From the NCBI GenBank assembly GCA_946481095.1, contig CAMLML010000067.1, positions 1-25,507 of the forward strand: 25,507 nt of DNA, given 5' to 3'. Made by a program: the position numbers and the translations under genes. The stretch is from an uncultured Cellvibrio sp. (lineage in GTDB: Bacteria; Pseudomonadota; Gammaproteobacteria; Pseudomonadales; Cellvibrionaceae). This document shows positions 7,790 through 17,105 of this stretch, in pieces (the first letter of the stretch is position 1; the number at the start of each line of letters is the position of its first letter). Below the pieces are notes generated by a model. The model did no database searches. It was not told the origin of the DNA and was given only the letters and a program-made list of their open reading frames with translations.

Positions 7790-8899
7790 CTAGAGCTTTA
7801 ATTCTGAATCATCATTATCTTTTTTACCCTGAACAACGCGGGGCAATTCATACATCATACGCCTTTGGGCAACAGCCAGGCCGGATTCATTTCTCACCAT
7901 CAAACTGCGCATCTGGCGACGTTGTTCGCCAATCTGTATTGTAGATTCCAACCAGAAAAATTCCGTTTTTACTTTGTATCCACTGATATCCAATTCTTCA
8001 CTCATTCCTTTTCGCCAGGCCTCATTGATCTCGGCTTCACTGGCAAACCCGGTTTCAGGACGCGACAACATGATGGTTTGCGCCTGTTGTTCTGTCAGGG
8101 GTTCCAATATCGTTTTACTGTTGATCGCCAAACGCAAATTATTAATGCCCGGCAACCCGTAAGGTTTTTCTACCGGGATGTTATTAATACTCAATCCCAA
8201 ACCCTGTTTTGGTAAAACGGTTATGTAAGGCTCCAGTAACATCACCAATTCAGGCCTTTCATTGAATCCACGAATCAGTCGCAATTCATCTACCGAACGA
8301 AAAACAGCATTAGGCGGCAAGTAGGGTTGGGGCATGCCCTGGTAATAATTCCCTTCAGCACCACCTGATCCGGTTTGGTCATTATCTGCATCCAACCAAT
8401 CAACCACGGCTTCCAGAAGGTTTTCTGCCTCCAATTGCGACATTGGCATCTCTTGCTGGAAGGTTTGCAACAAACGGATAAATTGCCGCTGTGATTCAGA
8501 ATAACGCTGTGCCGAACCCGCAAGGCTGGTTGGATCTATAGCGTTGCCAAGATCATTCAAGTTCAGCTGTGCCTGGGCGTCAATCAATCTGGCAACACCA
8601 TCCACACCTTCATCCGTCAGAGGGACCTGATTGTTCCAAGGCTCATCCGGGTAATCCATTGAAGAATCTATATCGCCCAGGGGAAACAGGAGAATCGCAA
8701 CTTCTTCCGCTGCCATTAACAGGGATCGTGCCTGCACCGATACCCAACGGCTTTCGGCATGTGCCATACCCAGTTGGAACTGGCTTGCGTATTTCACCCC
8801 CAAGCCAACCACAAGGGCCACTACCACCAATACCAATATCAGCACCATGCCTTTTTCACGGCGCAATTCAGGACTCCGGGAAGGTAAACAAGCGGACAC
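7790..8899 (-). CDS. gspK: Type II secretion minor pseudopilin GspK
   Basis: GspK is the large minor pseudopilin that caps the pseudopilus with GspI and GspJ. The 369 residues start with a 17-residue type III leader ending RREKG, cut before M18, followed by the hydrophobic helix MVLILVLVVVALVVGLGVKY. As is usual for GspK, the Glu at position 5 of the mature protein is absent (Leu here). The large alpha domain insertion (about 110-230) contains DWLDADNDQTG, matching the calcium-binding region of the family. The start is GTG at 8899, inside gspJ, supported by an AAGGAG ribosome site (8914-8909) also within gspJ. The next in-frame ATG is codon 18 and would remove the leader. The overlap with gspJ is 32 nt. 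Confidence 0.97.
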   Translation of the reverse strand: MSACLPSRSPELRREKGMVLILVLVVVALVVGLGVKYASQFQLGMAHAESRWVSVQARSLLMAAEEVAILLFPLGDIDSSMDYPDEPWNNQVPLTDEGVDGVARLIDAQAQLNLNDLGNAIDPTSLAGSAQRYSESQRQFIRLLQTFQQEMPMSQLEAENLLEAVVDWLDADNDQTGSGGAEGNYYQGMPQPYLPPNAVFRSVDELRLIRGFNERPELVMLLEPYITVLPKQGLGLSINNIPVEKPYGLPGINNLRLAINSKTILEPLTEQQAQTIMLSRPETGFASEAEINEAWRKGMSEELDISGYKVKTEFFWLESTIQIGEQRRQMRSLMVRNESGLAVAQRRMMYELPRVVQGKKDNDDSELKL

Positions 8900-9563
8900 T
8901 TGGACCTACTCCTTCGAGGGTAATAGTGACTTCAAGGGCCAAAGGTAATCCGGTAGCACCTGATCGGGTAGTGTCCGGCCAGGAAATCAACCAATCGTCT
9001 GTGTATTCTTGCCCCTGCAAAACGGACTTGCCTTCATTCGCGACCATCTCGGTAAAGAGAAAGCGCAGTTGTACATCTTCAACATTTTCCAGTAATACCT
9101 GATGGAAGGCTTGGCGTTCCATATCGATATCCGCCAGCGGACGATTGGTTTCCGGTAAAAAATCCCGTATCAGCTTTCCCTCTTCCAATCGGTAACTAAC
9201 CAGTTGTATATCGCTACGCGGACGATTGGCAAAATTCACCCAGTTATTTCGCTTGAACAACAACAGCATTTGACTGGAATCCTTGCCCCGACTCTTGAGA
9301 CTCTGGGCAACAAAGGGTGTATTGGCGTCACTTATGGGCAACACATGGAAAAGGTCATTGCCAAGATACTGCCAAACTGAATCAACCTGTTTTATTTCTT
9401 CCAGTACCTTCTGGGTCTCTTCCGATGCCGCCGCCGCTCCATCAAATGATTTGAATGCCATCACGCCGATCATGGCAGTAATCACCATAGCCACCAGCAC
9501 CTCCAGTAAGGTGAAGCCAGTCGCTACAGGATTAGTTTTGTTGTAATGCTGGATCACTGACAT
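8868..9563 (-). CDS. gspJ: Type II secretion minor pseudopilin GspJ
   Basis: GspJ forms the pseudopilus tip with GspI and GspK. The 231 residues have a 16-residue leader ending in G16, followed by FTLLEVLVAMVITAMIGVMA with the invariant Glu at mature position 5. The later part is the soluble beta domain of GspJ, containing RPLADIDMERQAF and a C-terminal LALEVTITLEGVGPSVRLF. The start is ATG at 9563, 32 nt inside gspI. It overlaps gspK by another 32 nt, so the three tip subunits are translationally linked. Confidence 0.97.
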   Translation of the reverse strand: MSVIQHYNKTNPVATGFTLLEVLVAMVITAMIGVMAFKSFDGAAAASEETQKVLEEIKQVDSVWQYLGNDLFHVLPISDANTPFVAQSLKSRGKDSSQMLLLFKRNNWVNFANRPRSDIQLVSYRLEEGKLIRDFLPETNRPLADIDMERQAFHQVLLENVEDVQLRFLFTEMVANEGKSVLQGQEYTDDWLISWPDTTRSGATGLPLALEVTITLEGVGPSVRLFTFPES

Positions 9564-9975
9564 AACCTACCAATCGCACCAAAGGTTCGGGTTGATTAAT
9601 ACCGGTAACCGACACCGGCGCATTGGCTGACCAAACAGCGACTTCGATTCGAATAAAACCCTTCACATCCAGCGTATCCATTTCCTTGCTGGTAAACTGC
9701 CAACGCCATTCCAGACCCAGCATCTTGTCCTTACCCTCTTCTTTTTCCGGTAACTTGTAGTCAGGCAAGGTTTTTTTGCGTTTGAGTTGCTGCAGCAGCT
9801 TATAGCGATTCATTTGGTTTTCCGCTACCCAGTAAGCGTAACTGGTTTCGCGGATACTGCCTGCAGCGTCCATCTGCGAAACCACCAGAGATAGCAGGGC
9901 AGGCAAGGCCACTGCCACTATCAACAGTGCTACCATCGCTTCGATCAAGGTAAAACCACGACCGGGCCGATTCAC
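9532..9975 (-). CDS. gspI: Type II secretion minor pseudopilin GspI
   Basis: GspI nucleates the minor pseudopilin tip complex. The 147 residues have a very short leader (MNRPGRG, cut after G7) followed by FTLIEAMVALLIVAVALPAL with Glu at mature position 5. The body contains YWVAENQMNRYKLL, the alpha region that resembles the AENQ-type motif seen in this family. The start is GTG at 9975, overlapping the gspH stop as GTGA. Confidence 0.96.
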   Translation of the reverse strand: MNRPGRGFTLIEAMVALLIVAVALPALLSLVVSQMDAAGSIRETSYAYWVAENQMNRYKLLQQLKRKKTLPDYKLPEKEEGKDKMLGLEWRWQFTSKEMDTLDVKGFIRIEVAVWSANAPVSVTGINQPEPLVRLVGYVSDPALQQN

Positions 9976-10547
9976 TTGTTTTGCTCCAGTCTTTCTTCTT
10001 CGGTCACCCAGCGAAGCTCTCCTGTGGGGGCCAGCTGGAATAATTCTTCGCTGGGTTCATGCTGGTTATCACCATCGCGAAAAATACGCAGTTCCACACT
10101 GGCAGAACCTTCACCACTCGGGAAAAAACCCATGACCGGATCATGATGTTCCTGGGAGTCATCATATTCCCAAGGTTGCTTATCAATAAAAATTTCGACT
10201 TCAAATCCATAAGGTAAACAACGTTCAGGCAATTCCCCCAGAGGCTGCCACTGGGCATCGCGAACGCGCTGCCAGAGGTAACACCAGATCAGCCCGTCAT
10301 CGATTTCCTGAGGGTAAAAAAAAGCGCCGTAGGTTTCACCACGAAATACAGCCTGCTCCGACAGATATTTACCTGTTAACAAAAACTGTTCGGCTTCCTT
10401 CCGGGCTTCCTCTTCGTAGTGATCCCCGCCTATCGCAATCGAAATCATACTTGCACCCATAGCGATAAGAATCACTACGACAAGGACTTCGAGTAAGGTG
10501 AATCCTCGACTGGTTTTTAAGCCAGAGTGTTTTTTTATTCGTCCCAT
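9972..10547 (-). CDS. gspH: Type II secretion minor pseudopilin GspH
   Basis: GspH links the tip complex to the major pseudopilin shaft. The 191 residues start with a 15-residue leader ending SRG, followed by FTLLEVLVVVILIAMGASMISIAI with Glu at mature position 5. The remaining globular part contains QFLLTGKYLSEQAVFRGETYG, matching the early helix-strand region of GspH. An acidic, His-containing loop (DDSQEHHDP) is seen near residues 125-140. It overlaps gspG by 13 nt and gspI by 4 nt. Confidence 0.95.
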   Translation of the reverse strand: MGRIKKHSGLKTSRGFTLLEVLVVVILIAMGASMISIAIGGDHYEEEARKEAEQFLLTGKYLSEQAVFRGETYGAFFYPQEIDDGLIWCYLWQRVRDAQWQPLGELPERCLPYGFEVEIFIDKQPWEYDDSQEHHDPVMGFFPSGEGSASVELRIFRDGDNQHEPSEELFQLAPTGELRWVTEEERLEQNK

Positions 10548-10972
10548 ACACTCAGATCGGCGTTTTCACCTTCACCACCGGCAATACCGTCACCGCCTAA
10601 TGAAATAATGTCGTACTCGTGACCTTCTCCCGGCGAGGTATATTGATAGTCGTTACCCCATGGATCTTTAGGTAATTTCTCAATGTAACCGCCGCTTCTG
10701 TAACTGCGCGGAATAGGTGCCAGCGTCGGCTTGGTAACCAGTGCTTCCAAGCCTTGTTCAGTCGTTGGATAAGCAAAGTTACTCATGCGATACATTTTCA
10801 AAGAGGTTTGCAAGGCTGACATATCAGCACGGGCTTTTTTGACAGTGGCTTCACTCAGTGCATCCATCACTGTTGGTACTGCCACGCTCGCCAACAAACC
10901 AAGAATAATAACCACGACCATGATTTCAATCAGGGTAAAACCGCGGGCAACAGGTTTAAGCATTTTTTTCAT
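10535..10972 (-). CDS. gspG: Type II secretion major pseudopilin GspG
   Basis: GspG polymerises into the periplasmic pseudopilus that pushes substrates through the secretin. The 145 residues show an 11-residue leader (MKKMLKPVARG) cut before FTLIEIMVVVIILGLLASVA, with Glu at mature position 5. Later family signatures include YPTTEQGLEALVTKP, KDPWGNDYQY and a C-terminal acidic loop (GGDGIAGGEGENADLSVWDE) of the type that binds calcium. A GAGGA ribosome site lies 7 nt before the ATG. It is separated from gspF by 27 bp, the widest gap within the gsp operon, as fits the most abundant product. Confidence 0.99.
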   Translation of the reverse strand: MKKMLKPVARGFTLIEIMVVVIILGLLASVAVPTVMDALSEATVKKARADMSALQTSLKMYRMSNFAYPTTEQGLEALVTKPTLAPIPRSYRSGGYIEKLPKDPWGNDYQYTSPGEGHEYDIISLGGDGIAGGEGENADLSVWDE

Positions 10973-10999
10973 TTTGTATCCTCGTCATGTTTAAATCGG

Positions 11000-12238
11000 C
11001 TAATGCGCCATTTTGGTCATCTGGAATATGGGTGTTAACACGGCCATTACGATCAAGCCCACTACACTACCCATAAACACTATAGTGGCTGGTTCCAGAA
11101 GGCTCATGGCAACACCTAGCATCATTTCCAAGTCCCGTTCCTGATCACGTGCAGCATTGTCCAGTTGCTGCGGCAAGGTTCCATTGGTCTCACCGGATGC
11201 CACCAATTGGATTAGTAACGGGGGGAAATACTTGGCCTGTTCAAGTGCACGGCTCAGGCTCACACCTTCACGCACAGTATTGGAAACCTGTTCACAGGCC
11301 TCCTGCAGAATCTTGTTGGTCATCACCTGACTTGCAATACCCAGAGATTGCAACAAGGGAACACCACTGGCGGATAACAAACTCAGTGTTGCCGCAAACC
11401 GGGAAGAGTTAATTTGTTGGATTAGCTCGCCAAGCACCGGTAATTTCAGCTTGAACTCATCCCACTTGCGTTTGTTTTTCTCACTTCGCAAATACTGTTT
11501 GAAACCAAACACAGCCGCCACTATCACAATTAACAGGTACAGCCCATAGTTCACAAAAAAGTTACTGGTAGCGATAAGACCTTTGGTTAAAGCGGGAAGT
11601 TCGGTTTTATTCTGGGCAAATATGCCCGTCAACTCGGGCACAACAAACACCATCATGCCGATGATGACGCCAAGGCTGACAATCAACATCACGATTGGAT
11701 AAATCATTGCCATTTTGATGCGCTGTTTCAAAACCTGGCTGGATTGGGTGTATTCAGCCAAACGCTCAAGAACCTGACTTAGATAACCCGATCCTTCACC
11801 AGCGCGCACCAGCGCCCGGTACATATCATCAAACGCGGCCGGGTTATCGCCCAAAGCCTGGGCAAGACTGAATCCTTCAAGCACCTTTGTGCGCACTTGC
11901 AAAATCACACGTTTGACTTTTGTTTTCTGGGTTTGCTTGGCACAAGCGTGTAACGCCTCATCAAGAGGTAGGCCTGACTTGACCAGAGATGCCAGCTGGC
12001 GGGTGACCATACAGAGCTCACGCGTATTGAGCTTCCCGCCTTTGGGTTTTGGAAAGAAGGAAATGGATTCTTTGCTGTTTTCGGATTTGTCCGTAACACC
12101 ACTGGCACTGACCACTTCAAGAGGTTTTAATCTTTGCGCCCGAAGCAAACTGCGGACATGACGTTCGGAATCGCCCTCAAGCAAACCCTTAACGGTCTTT
12201 CCATCTTCATTCAGGGCTTTGTAACTGTAGGCAGCCAT
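11000..12238 (-). CDS. gspF: Type II secretion inner-membrane platform protein GspF
   Basis: GspF is the polytopic core of the assembly platform. The 412 residues begin with AAYSYKALNEDGKTVKG, typical of the family, then two T2SSF domains of about 120 residues each (about 70-195 and 275-397). The repeated signatures are QLASLVKSGLPLDEAL and TLSLLSASGVPLLQSL. Transmembrane helices lie at about 172-196, 222-242 and 378-402. The gene follows gspE by 14 bp. Confidence 0.98.
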   Translation of the reverse strand: MAAYSYKALNEDGKTVKGLLEGDSERHVRSLLRAQRLKPLEVVSASGVTDKSENSKESISFFPKPKGGKLNTRELCMVTRQLASLVKSGLPLDEALHACAKQTQKTKVKRVILQVRTKVLEGFSLAQALGDNPAAFDDMYRALVRAGEGSGYLSQVLERLAEYTQSSQVLKQRIKMAMIYPIVMLIVSLGVIIGMMVFVVPELTGIFAQNKTELPALTKGLIATSNFFVNYGLYLLIVIVAAVFGFKQYLRSEKNKRKWDEFKLKLPVLGELIQQINSSRFAATLSLLSASGVPLLQSLGIASQVMTNKILQEACEQVSNTVREGVSLSRALEQAKYFPPLLIQLVASGETNGTLPQQLDNAARDQERDLEMMLGVAMSLLEPATIVFMGSVVGLIVMAVLTPIFQMTKMAH

Positions 12239-12252
12239 AATAATTCCAGGTA

Positions 12253-13770
12253 TTAGAGCTGCGTGGTAACACGCAAGACTTCTTCTATAGTGGTGATGCC
12301 ATCGAGCACTGACTGTCGTCCATCGTCGCTCATCGACTGACTGTGTTTGCGGGCTTCCGCCAATAAATCCTGTTCGCTGGCATGTTCGTGAATCAAGTGG
12401 CGGATACGCTCGTTGATTTCAATTAATTCATAAATTGCCTTACGCCCTTTGTAACCCTGCATATTGCAGTGCTGGCAGCCCATAGCCTTATAAATTGGCG
12501 TATTGGGAGGCAATTTGAGCATATCCCGTTCATGATCTTCGGGAATGTAACTCTGCTTGCAATGGTTGCAGAGAACACGTACGAGACGCTGCGCCATTAC
12601 CACCTCAAGGCTTGAGGCCAAAAGGAAAGGTTCAACGCCCATATCTTTCAAACGCAATACCGCACCAATCGCTGTGTTGGTGTGCAAGGTTGACAACACC
12701 AGGTGACCGGTCAAAGAAGCTTGAATGGCAATCTCTGCTGTTTCAGCATCACGAATCTCACCAATCATCACAACATCGGGGTCTTGACGCAAAATAGCAC
12801 GCAATCCGCGGGCAAATGTCATTTCAACTTTTGGATTGACCTGTGTCTGTCCAATACCCGGCAGCAGATATTCGACAGGATCTTCGATCGTCATAATGTT
12901 GCGGCTACGCGAGTTGATATGACTCAAACCTGCATAAAGTGTTGTAGTTTTTCCCGATCCGGTAGGGCCTGTTACCAAAATAATGCCGTGGGGTTTGTTC
13001 AGGTTTTTGTCGAAACGCTCCTGAACCTCGGCAGGCATACGCAACTGTTCGAGCTTCAAAGCACCCGCCGCCTGATCAAGCAAACGCATAACGATGCGTT
13101 CACCGAAAGCCGAGGGCAGTGTAGACACACGGATATCAACCGCATGGCCTGCCAATCGAACGGTAATACGACCATCCTGTGGCAGACGTTTTTCAGCAAT
13201 ATCCAAACGCGCCATTACCTTGATCCGCGAAACCAGTACGGGTGCCAACTCTGCTTTCGGCGAGAGCACTTCACTCAAAACACCGTCAATACGGAAGCGA
13301 ACTGACACTCGATCTTCGAAAGGCTCAACGTGAATATCCGATGCACCTTCACGAACGGCTTGGGACAATATGGCGTTAATCAAACGGATAATCGGGGCAT
13401 CGTCATCGCCAGCCAACAAATCCGTACGGTCGGCAAGGTCATCCGCCAGAGAAGACAAATCAAATTCATTACCCAGATCCTCAGCAGCACGCTGGGCAGC
13501 ACCATCACCACTTTGGTATTCGCGAGTCAAGCGCTTCTGGAAATCATCGGCTGGCATTTCCTCCAGCTTGAATTCACAACCCAGATGTCGCTGTAATTCC
13601 AGCAGAGTATTCAAACCTATGCCTGGTTTGTGTAACACCACCGGACGACTGTAGGCCTCTGGCTCTGTTGATTCCAACATCACCCCGTATTCCGAAGCAA
13701 ACGCAAAAGGCAAACGCTCGCGTCGGGGCGATTCAACAGGTGCCGGATCGACTTGAAGCTGTTCGTTCAC
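12253..13770 (-). CDS. gspE: Type II secretion ATPase GspE
   Basis: GspE is the hexameric cytoplasmic ATPase that powers pseudopilus assembly. The 505 residues contain the N-terminal GspL-binding domain and ASDIHVEPFEDRVSVRFRID (143-162). Walker A is GPTGSGKT (268-275), the Asp box TIEDPVEY (294-301), Walker B DVVMIGEIRD (332-341) and the His box TGHLVLSTLHTN (354-365). A four-cysteine zinc motif is formed by C401, C404, C432 and C435. The start is GTG at 13770, only 2 bp after the gspD stop, with AAGGA 6 nt upstream. Confidence 0.99.
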   Translation of the reverse strand: MNEQLQVDPAPVESPRRERLPFAFASEYGVMLESTEPEAYSRPVVLHKPGIGLNTLLELQRHLGCEFKLEEMPADDFQKRLTREYQSGDGAAQRAAEDLGNEFDLSSLADDLADRTDLLAGDDDAPIIRLINAILSQAVREGASDIHVEPFEDRVSVRFRIDGVLSEVLSPKAELAPVLVSRIKVMARLDIAEKRLPQDGRITVRLAGHAVDIRVSTLPSAFGERIVMRLLDQAAGALKLEQLRMPAEVQERFDKNLNKPHGIILVTGPTGSGKTTTLYAGLSHINSRSRNIMTIEDPVEYLLPGIGQTQVNPKVEMTFARGLRAILRQDPDVVMIGEIRDAETAEIAIQASLTGHLVLSTLHTNTAIGAVLRLKDMGVEPFLLASSLEVVMAQRLVRVLCNHCKQSYIPEDHERDMLKLPPNTPIYKAMGCQHCNMQGYKGRKAIYELIEINERIRHLIHEHASEQDLLAEARKHSQSMSDDGRQSVLDGITTIEEVLRVTTQL

Positions 13771-13772
13771 AG

Positions 13773-15815
13773 TTATTCCTTACCATCGGCGGGTTTGTCT
13801 TTCGACAAGTCGTACAGGGGTTTATTCACTTCTTCCCACTCCGGGATTACAGGCATATCTTTTTCCCAAAGTAACAAGCCCGAATTCTCGCGATGTTCCA
13901 GCTGCGCCTGACGAATTTCACGGTATTTTTCGGCTGTTGCCCCGGTCAGTATACGATCCTCACGGATAATGGTCGGGCGAATAAATACCAGCAAATTGGT
14001 TTTCACTTTTTTGGAAGATTGACTGCGGAACAGATGGCCCAGAACCGGGATACTACCCAGTATGGGAACTCGCTTTTCACCCGTCAGCACATCATCTTTA
14101 ATCAACCCGCCCAAAACAACAGTTTGTGCATCGTTGGCCATAATCTGGGTTTTGATCTCGCGTTTGTTGGTAATCAAACCACTGGCACTGTTCAGGTCGG
14201 CCACACTGGAAACTTCTTGTTCTATGTCCAGCACAACTGTATTACCTTCATTAAGATGAGGTGTCACCTTCAGGATAATACCTATGTCTTTTCGATCAAA
14301 TGTATTGAAGGGGCTACTGAATCCACCACCCACACCGCCCGCTGTATTGCCCGCGCCAGTGTAAGAGCCCGTCGCAAAAGGTACGTTTTGACCTACGCTG
14401 ATGGAGGCCTCGGTATTATCGGTTGTCAGCAAATTGGGTGTAGACAAAATGTTGCTTGAGCTATTGGTCTGCAGCATTTTCAGTACCCCCAGAAAATCTG
14501 TTCGACTGCCCAGACGACCTATACCAAAAACCTGCCCGGTGATTTTGGAAGCACTGGCAGCCAGGTTTAACAAAGCAGCATCCTTATCTTCCTGAGTTGC
14601 ATTTTCATCACTGGCAGCTATAGCCGCTGCGCCCACAGCTCCAATAGTGCCGTCATTGGAGTTGGAACCAAACCCATACTTGTCATCACGGTACATCCAC
14701 TCAATCCCCAAATCAGTACCGTTGGTATCCTGTATTTCGACGATGATCGCTTCAATAAGAACCTGGGCACGGCGGATATCCAGCCTTTCAATCACTGACA
14801 GCAGGCTATCCATGGTGTCCACATCCGCACTGATCAACACCGAGTTGGTAGCTTCATCTGCCTGAACGCTGGGTTGTGTGGCATTGGGTGAGTTGGGATC
14901 TGCCGCTTTTGGAGCTATACCCTGCATCATGCCGGTCAACACCTTGGCAACATCTTCAGCCTTGGCGTAGTTGAGATAAACAACCCTGACATTACTGTTT
15001 CGCGCCTGGGGTCTGTCCAGGTCTTCAATTAATAACTTGATGCGCCTGCGGGAAAGATCATCACCACTGATCACTACAGCATTGGTTCGCTTGTCGGCCA
15101 CAATCACCGGTGGAGCAGTCGCTATACCACGAGCCGGATCGGGTTTTTCCAGTTGTGCAATCATGGCCACTATGTCAGTAGCATTGGCATAACGAAGCGC
15201 AACAACATCGGTATTGGTAGAACCAATTCGATCCAGTTTTTTAATCAACTCGCTCATGCGTATTGCGTTGGCGCGGGTATCGGTCAATATGATGGCATTA
15301 CTGGGTTCATACACCGTCATATGCGCGTATTGAGGTGAAAGTGGGCGGATCGCGGCCAGTATTTTGGAAGCACTTGTGTACTTCAAAGGGATTACCTGGG
15401 TGATATAGAGATCATCATTCTCGGAAGCTTCTGTTTCTGTCGGTATGGGTAACTGTCGCGCATCACGGTTGGCCACTATGCGAACAATATTGCCGCTCTC
15501 AACTGCCGTAAACCCATTGACATCCAGTGATGCCAGAAACAATTCGTAAACTTCTTTTGCAGTTAATGGACGGGTGTTAATAACTTTGATTGGGCCACGT
15601 ACTTTAGGATCAATAATGATGCTTTTGCCTGTAATGCCAGCGATTATCTTAATGACTTCCTGTACATCGGTATCATTAAAATTCACCGACCAGACTTGTT
15701 CGCCTTGTTCATTTTGTCCAGGTTGAATACCGGCGGGTTGTGCAAATGCCTGCGAGGTCATCAAACCAGCCACCAATACCGATATCCATAACAATTTATA
15801 TTTAACAGATTTCAC
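13773..15815 (-). CDS. gspD: Type II secretion outer-membrane secretin GspD
   Basis: GspD forms the gated outer-membrane channel. The 680 residues start with a cleavable signal peptide (1-25, SQAFA-QPAG). Then come the N0 domain (about 40-115), three N domains (about 135-195, 200-268 and 275-350) and the secretin domain (about 350-645). A Gly-rich gate segment lies at 480-500, and the closing motif VPILGSIPVLG is at 583-593. The start is GTG at 15815, with a GAGGA ribosome site upstream. The tail (about 640-680) is acidic and Pro-rich. No pilotin gene is in the operon, so outer-membrane targeting of the secretin must depend on a factor elsewhere. Confidence 0.99.
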   Translation of the reverse strand: MKSVKYKLLWISVLVAGLMTSQAFAQPAGIQPGQNEQGEQVWSVNFNDTDVQEVIKIIAGITGKSIIIDPKVRGPIKVINTRPLTAKEVYELFLASLDVNGFTAVESGNIVRIVANRDARQLPIPTETEASENDDLYITQVIPLKYTSASKILAAIRPLSPQYAHMTVYEPSNAIILTDTRANAIRMSELIKKLDRIGSTNTDVVALRYANATDIVAMIAQLEKPDPARGIATAPPVIVADKRTNAVVISGDDLSRRRIKLLIEDLDRPQARNSNVRVVYLNYAKAEDVAKVLTGMMQGIAPKAADPNSPNATQPSVQADEATNSVLISADVDTMDSLLSVIERLDIRRAQVLIEAIIVEIQDTNGTDLGIEWMYRDDKYGFGSNSNDGTIGAVGAAAIAASDENATQEDKDAALLNLAASASKITGQVFGIGRLGSRTDFLGVLKMLQTNSSSNILSTPNLLTTDNTEASISVGQNVPFATGSYTGAGNTAGGVGGGFSSPFNTFDRKDIGIILKVTPHLNEGNTVVLDIEQEVSSVADLNSASGLITNKREIKTQIMANDAQTVVLGGLIKDDVLTGEKRVPILGSIPVLGHLFRSQSSKKVKTNLLVFIRPTIIREDRILTGATAEKYREIRQAQLEHRENSGLLLWEKDMPVIPEWEEVNKPLYDLSKDKPADGKE

Positions 15816-15828
15816 TGAACGTCCTCAG

Positions 15829-16845
15829 TTAACGATTGAGAGATATATCAAGATTTACTGTGCCGCCGTTACGCAAAATCTGCAAATTTGCGGAGGTAGC
15901 ACTACCCATACTGCGATAAATTTCCATAATTTTGCCGGGGTTATTCAATGGCATTCCATTCACGGCTGTCACTATGTCTTCAGGCTGAAGGCCCAGACTA
16001 TTGAACATTTCCGCATTGCGACCCGGACGAATCTTGTAACCGACTATTTGACCATTTTCCCGATGAATACTCATGGCCACCACATCTGACAAAGTGTTGC
16101 CCATCTGGGCTATATCATTGCCTGATGGCGCCATATTTTGAGGTGGCGTATAAGAGATCGGAGGTCTTGCGCCCGGCGGATTATCAATTGACGGATTAGG
16201 CGGTGCTGAAAAGCTGGTCATTTTTGGCGCGTTGGGATCATCTTTAAAAAGCCACAGCGATTCATTTCTACCGTTGTTATTGATAATCACCCTGTCCGCA
16301 AGAATTTTTGCGAGGGTCACATTATTACCAACCGGGATGGGATCCCCGACAGCAAACACTTCTTGCCTGTCATTGGTTGCGATTACGGCACGCGCCACTT
16401 TTTCGTCATTACTGTAAACCAGTCCCCGCAAAATCAAATTCAGCTGGGTGTCCGCAAGATCCTCTGTATCAATATTGGGTTCCGGCTGGGCATCGGCAAC
16501 AGGTGCAACCGCGGCATCACCAAAGGGTGTTGCAGTCTTGAGTTTGTCTATATCAATGGTATTGGGTTGTGCCAATGAAACTTGTGGGCCTGAAACAGAG
16601 TTTTCCACTTTAGCGGGAGGAATTGTTGGTTTGGGAACAAGCATCCAGATCATCTGTGCCAATACACTTGCCAACCAAATAACCAAAAGAACGCGCACAA
16701 TTCGCTGCCAGACATCCAATGGAATTCTGGCCAGGAACTGAAAAACTGGTTTTAATCGAGCCTCTAATTGGCCCAGATTGATGGACGACATGACTTGTTG
16801 ACTGTTTATTGACATCTTATTCGGATTTCCGCTTGACTTGCCCAC
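15829..16845 (-). CDS. gspC: Type II secretion protein GspC, PDZ type
   Basis: GspC bridges the inner-membrane platform and the GspD N0 domain and takes part in substrate choice. The 338 residues have a cytoplasmic N-terminus, a transmembrane helix at about 49-70, and the HR domain (about 105-190). A Pro/Asn-rich linker (about 200-240) leads to a C-terminal PDZ domain (about 245-338) with LGLQPEDIVTAVNGMPL. The start is uncertain. GTG at 16845 gives the longest form, while in-frame ATGs at 16815 and 16791 would still leave the transmembrane helix intact; none has a strong ribosome site. It is the first gene of the T2SS operon. Confidence 0.96.
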   Translation of the reverse strand: MGKSSGNPNKMSINSQQVMSSINLGQLEARLKPVFQFLARIPLDVWQRIVRVLLVIWLASVLAQMIWMLVPKPTIPPAKVENSVSGPQVSLAQPNTIDIDKLKTATPFGDAAVAPVADAQPEPNIDTEDLADTQLNLILRGLVYSNDEKVARAVIATNDRQEVFAVGDPIPVGNNVTLAKILADRVIINNNGRNESLWLFKDDPNAPKMTSFSAPPNPSIDNPPGARPPISYTPPQNMAPSGNDIAQMGNTLSDVVAMSIHRENGQIVGYKIRPGRNAEMFNSLGLQPEDIVTAVNGMPLNNPGKIMEIYRSMGSATSANLQILRNGGTVNLDISLNR

Positions 16846-16967
16846 ACCGCCGGGATTGGACTCGGCAAATGCTAAAACATTCCCTGCATAATTTTTTGTA
16901 ATTTGTAATAGTTAAGTCACTGGATTCTACTCCATGTTAATAACGATTGGGAAATAGCAGGGCCTTG

Positions 16968-17030
16968 TTTCGTGCTTTACATCAAAGGTTTCGTGCTCCG
17001 CATCAAAAGTTTGGCGCTTTGGATCAAGCG
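16968..17030. repeat. Three tandem 21-bp imperfect repeats upstream of gspC
   Basis: Units 16968-16988, 16989-17009 and 17010-17030 follow one another without gaps, with consensus TTTCGTGCTTYRSATCAAARG. Units 1 and 2 differ at few positions and unit 3 is more diverged. The period equals two helical turns. The array lies 123-185 bp before the gspC start and 76 bp past the stop of the CPBP protease gene. The surrounding stretch 16846-17105 (260 bp) has no gene, and I could not fix a convincing promoter in it. The repeats may be a regulator binding array for the T2SS operon; this is an inference. Confidence 0.75.
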
Positions 17031-17105
17031 TTTTAACAATAAAAGGCTTGTGCCGAATCCCGGTTAACCAAGTCTAGACCAACTTTTCAGAAAAAACCGT
17101 GTGCA

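Noticed and set aside
12703..13305. Long open frame on + opposite gspE (200 codons)
   Set aside because: It lies entirely antisense to a gene with all GspE motifs, has low-complexity unlikely composition and no ribosome site; it is a shadow of the gspE codons. The same applies to 13893-14459 opposite gspD and 8569-9102 opposite gspK/gspJ.
16968..17030. CRISPR array
   Set aside because: The units are directly adjacent with no spacers and only three copies; no cas gene is near.
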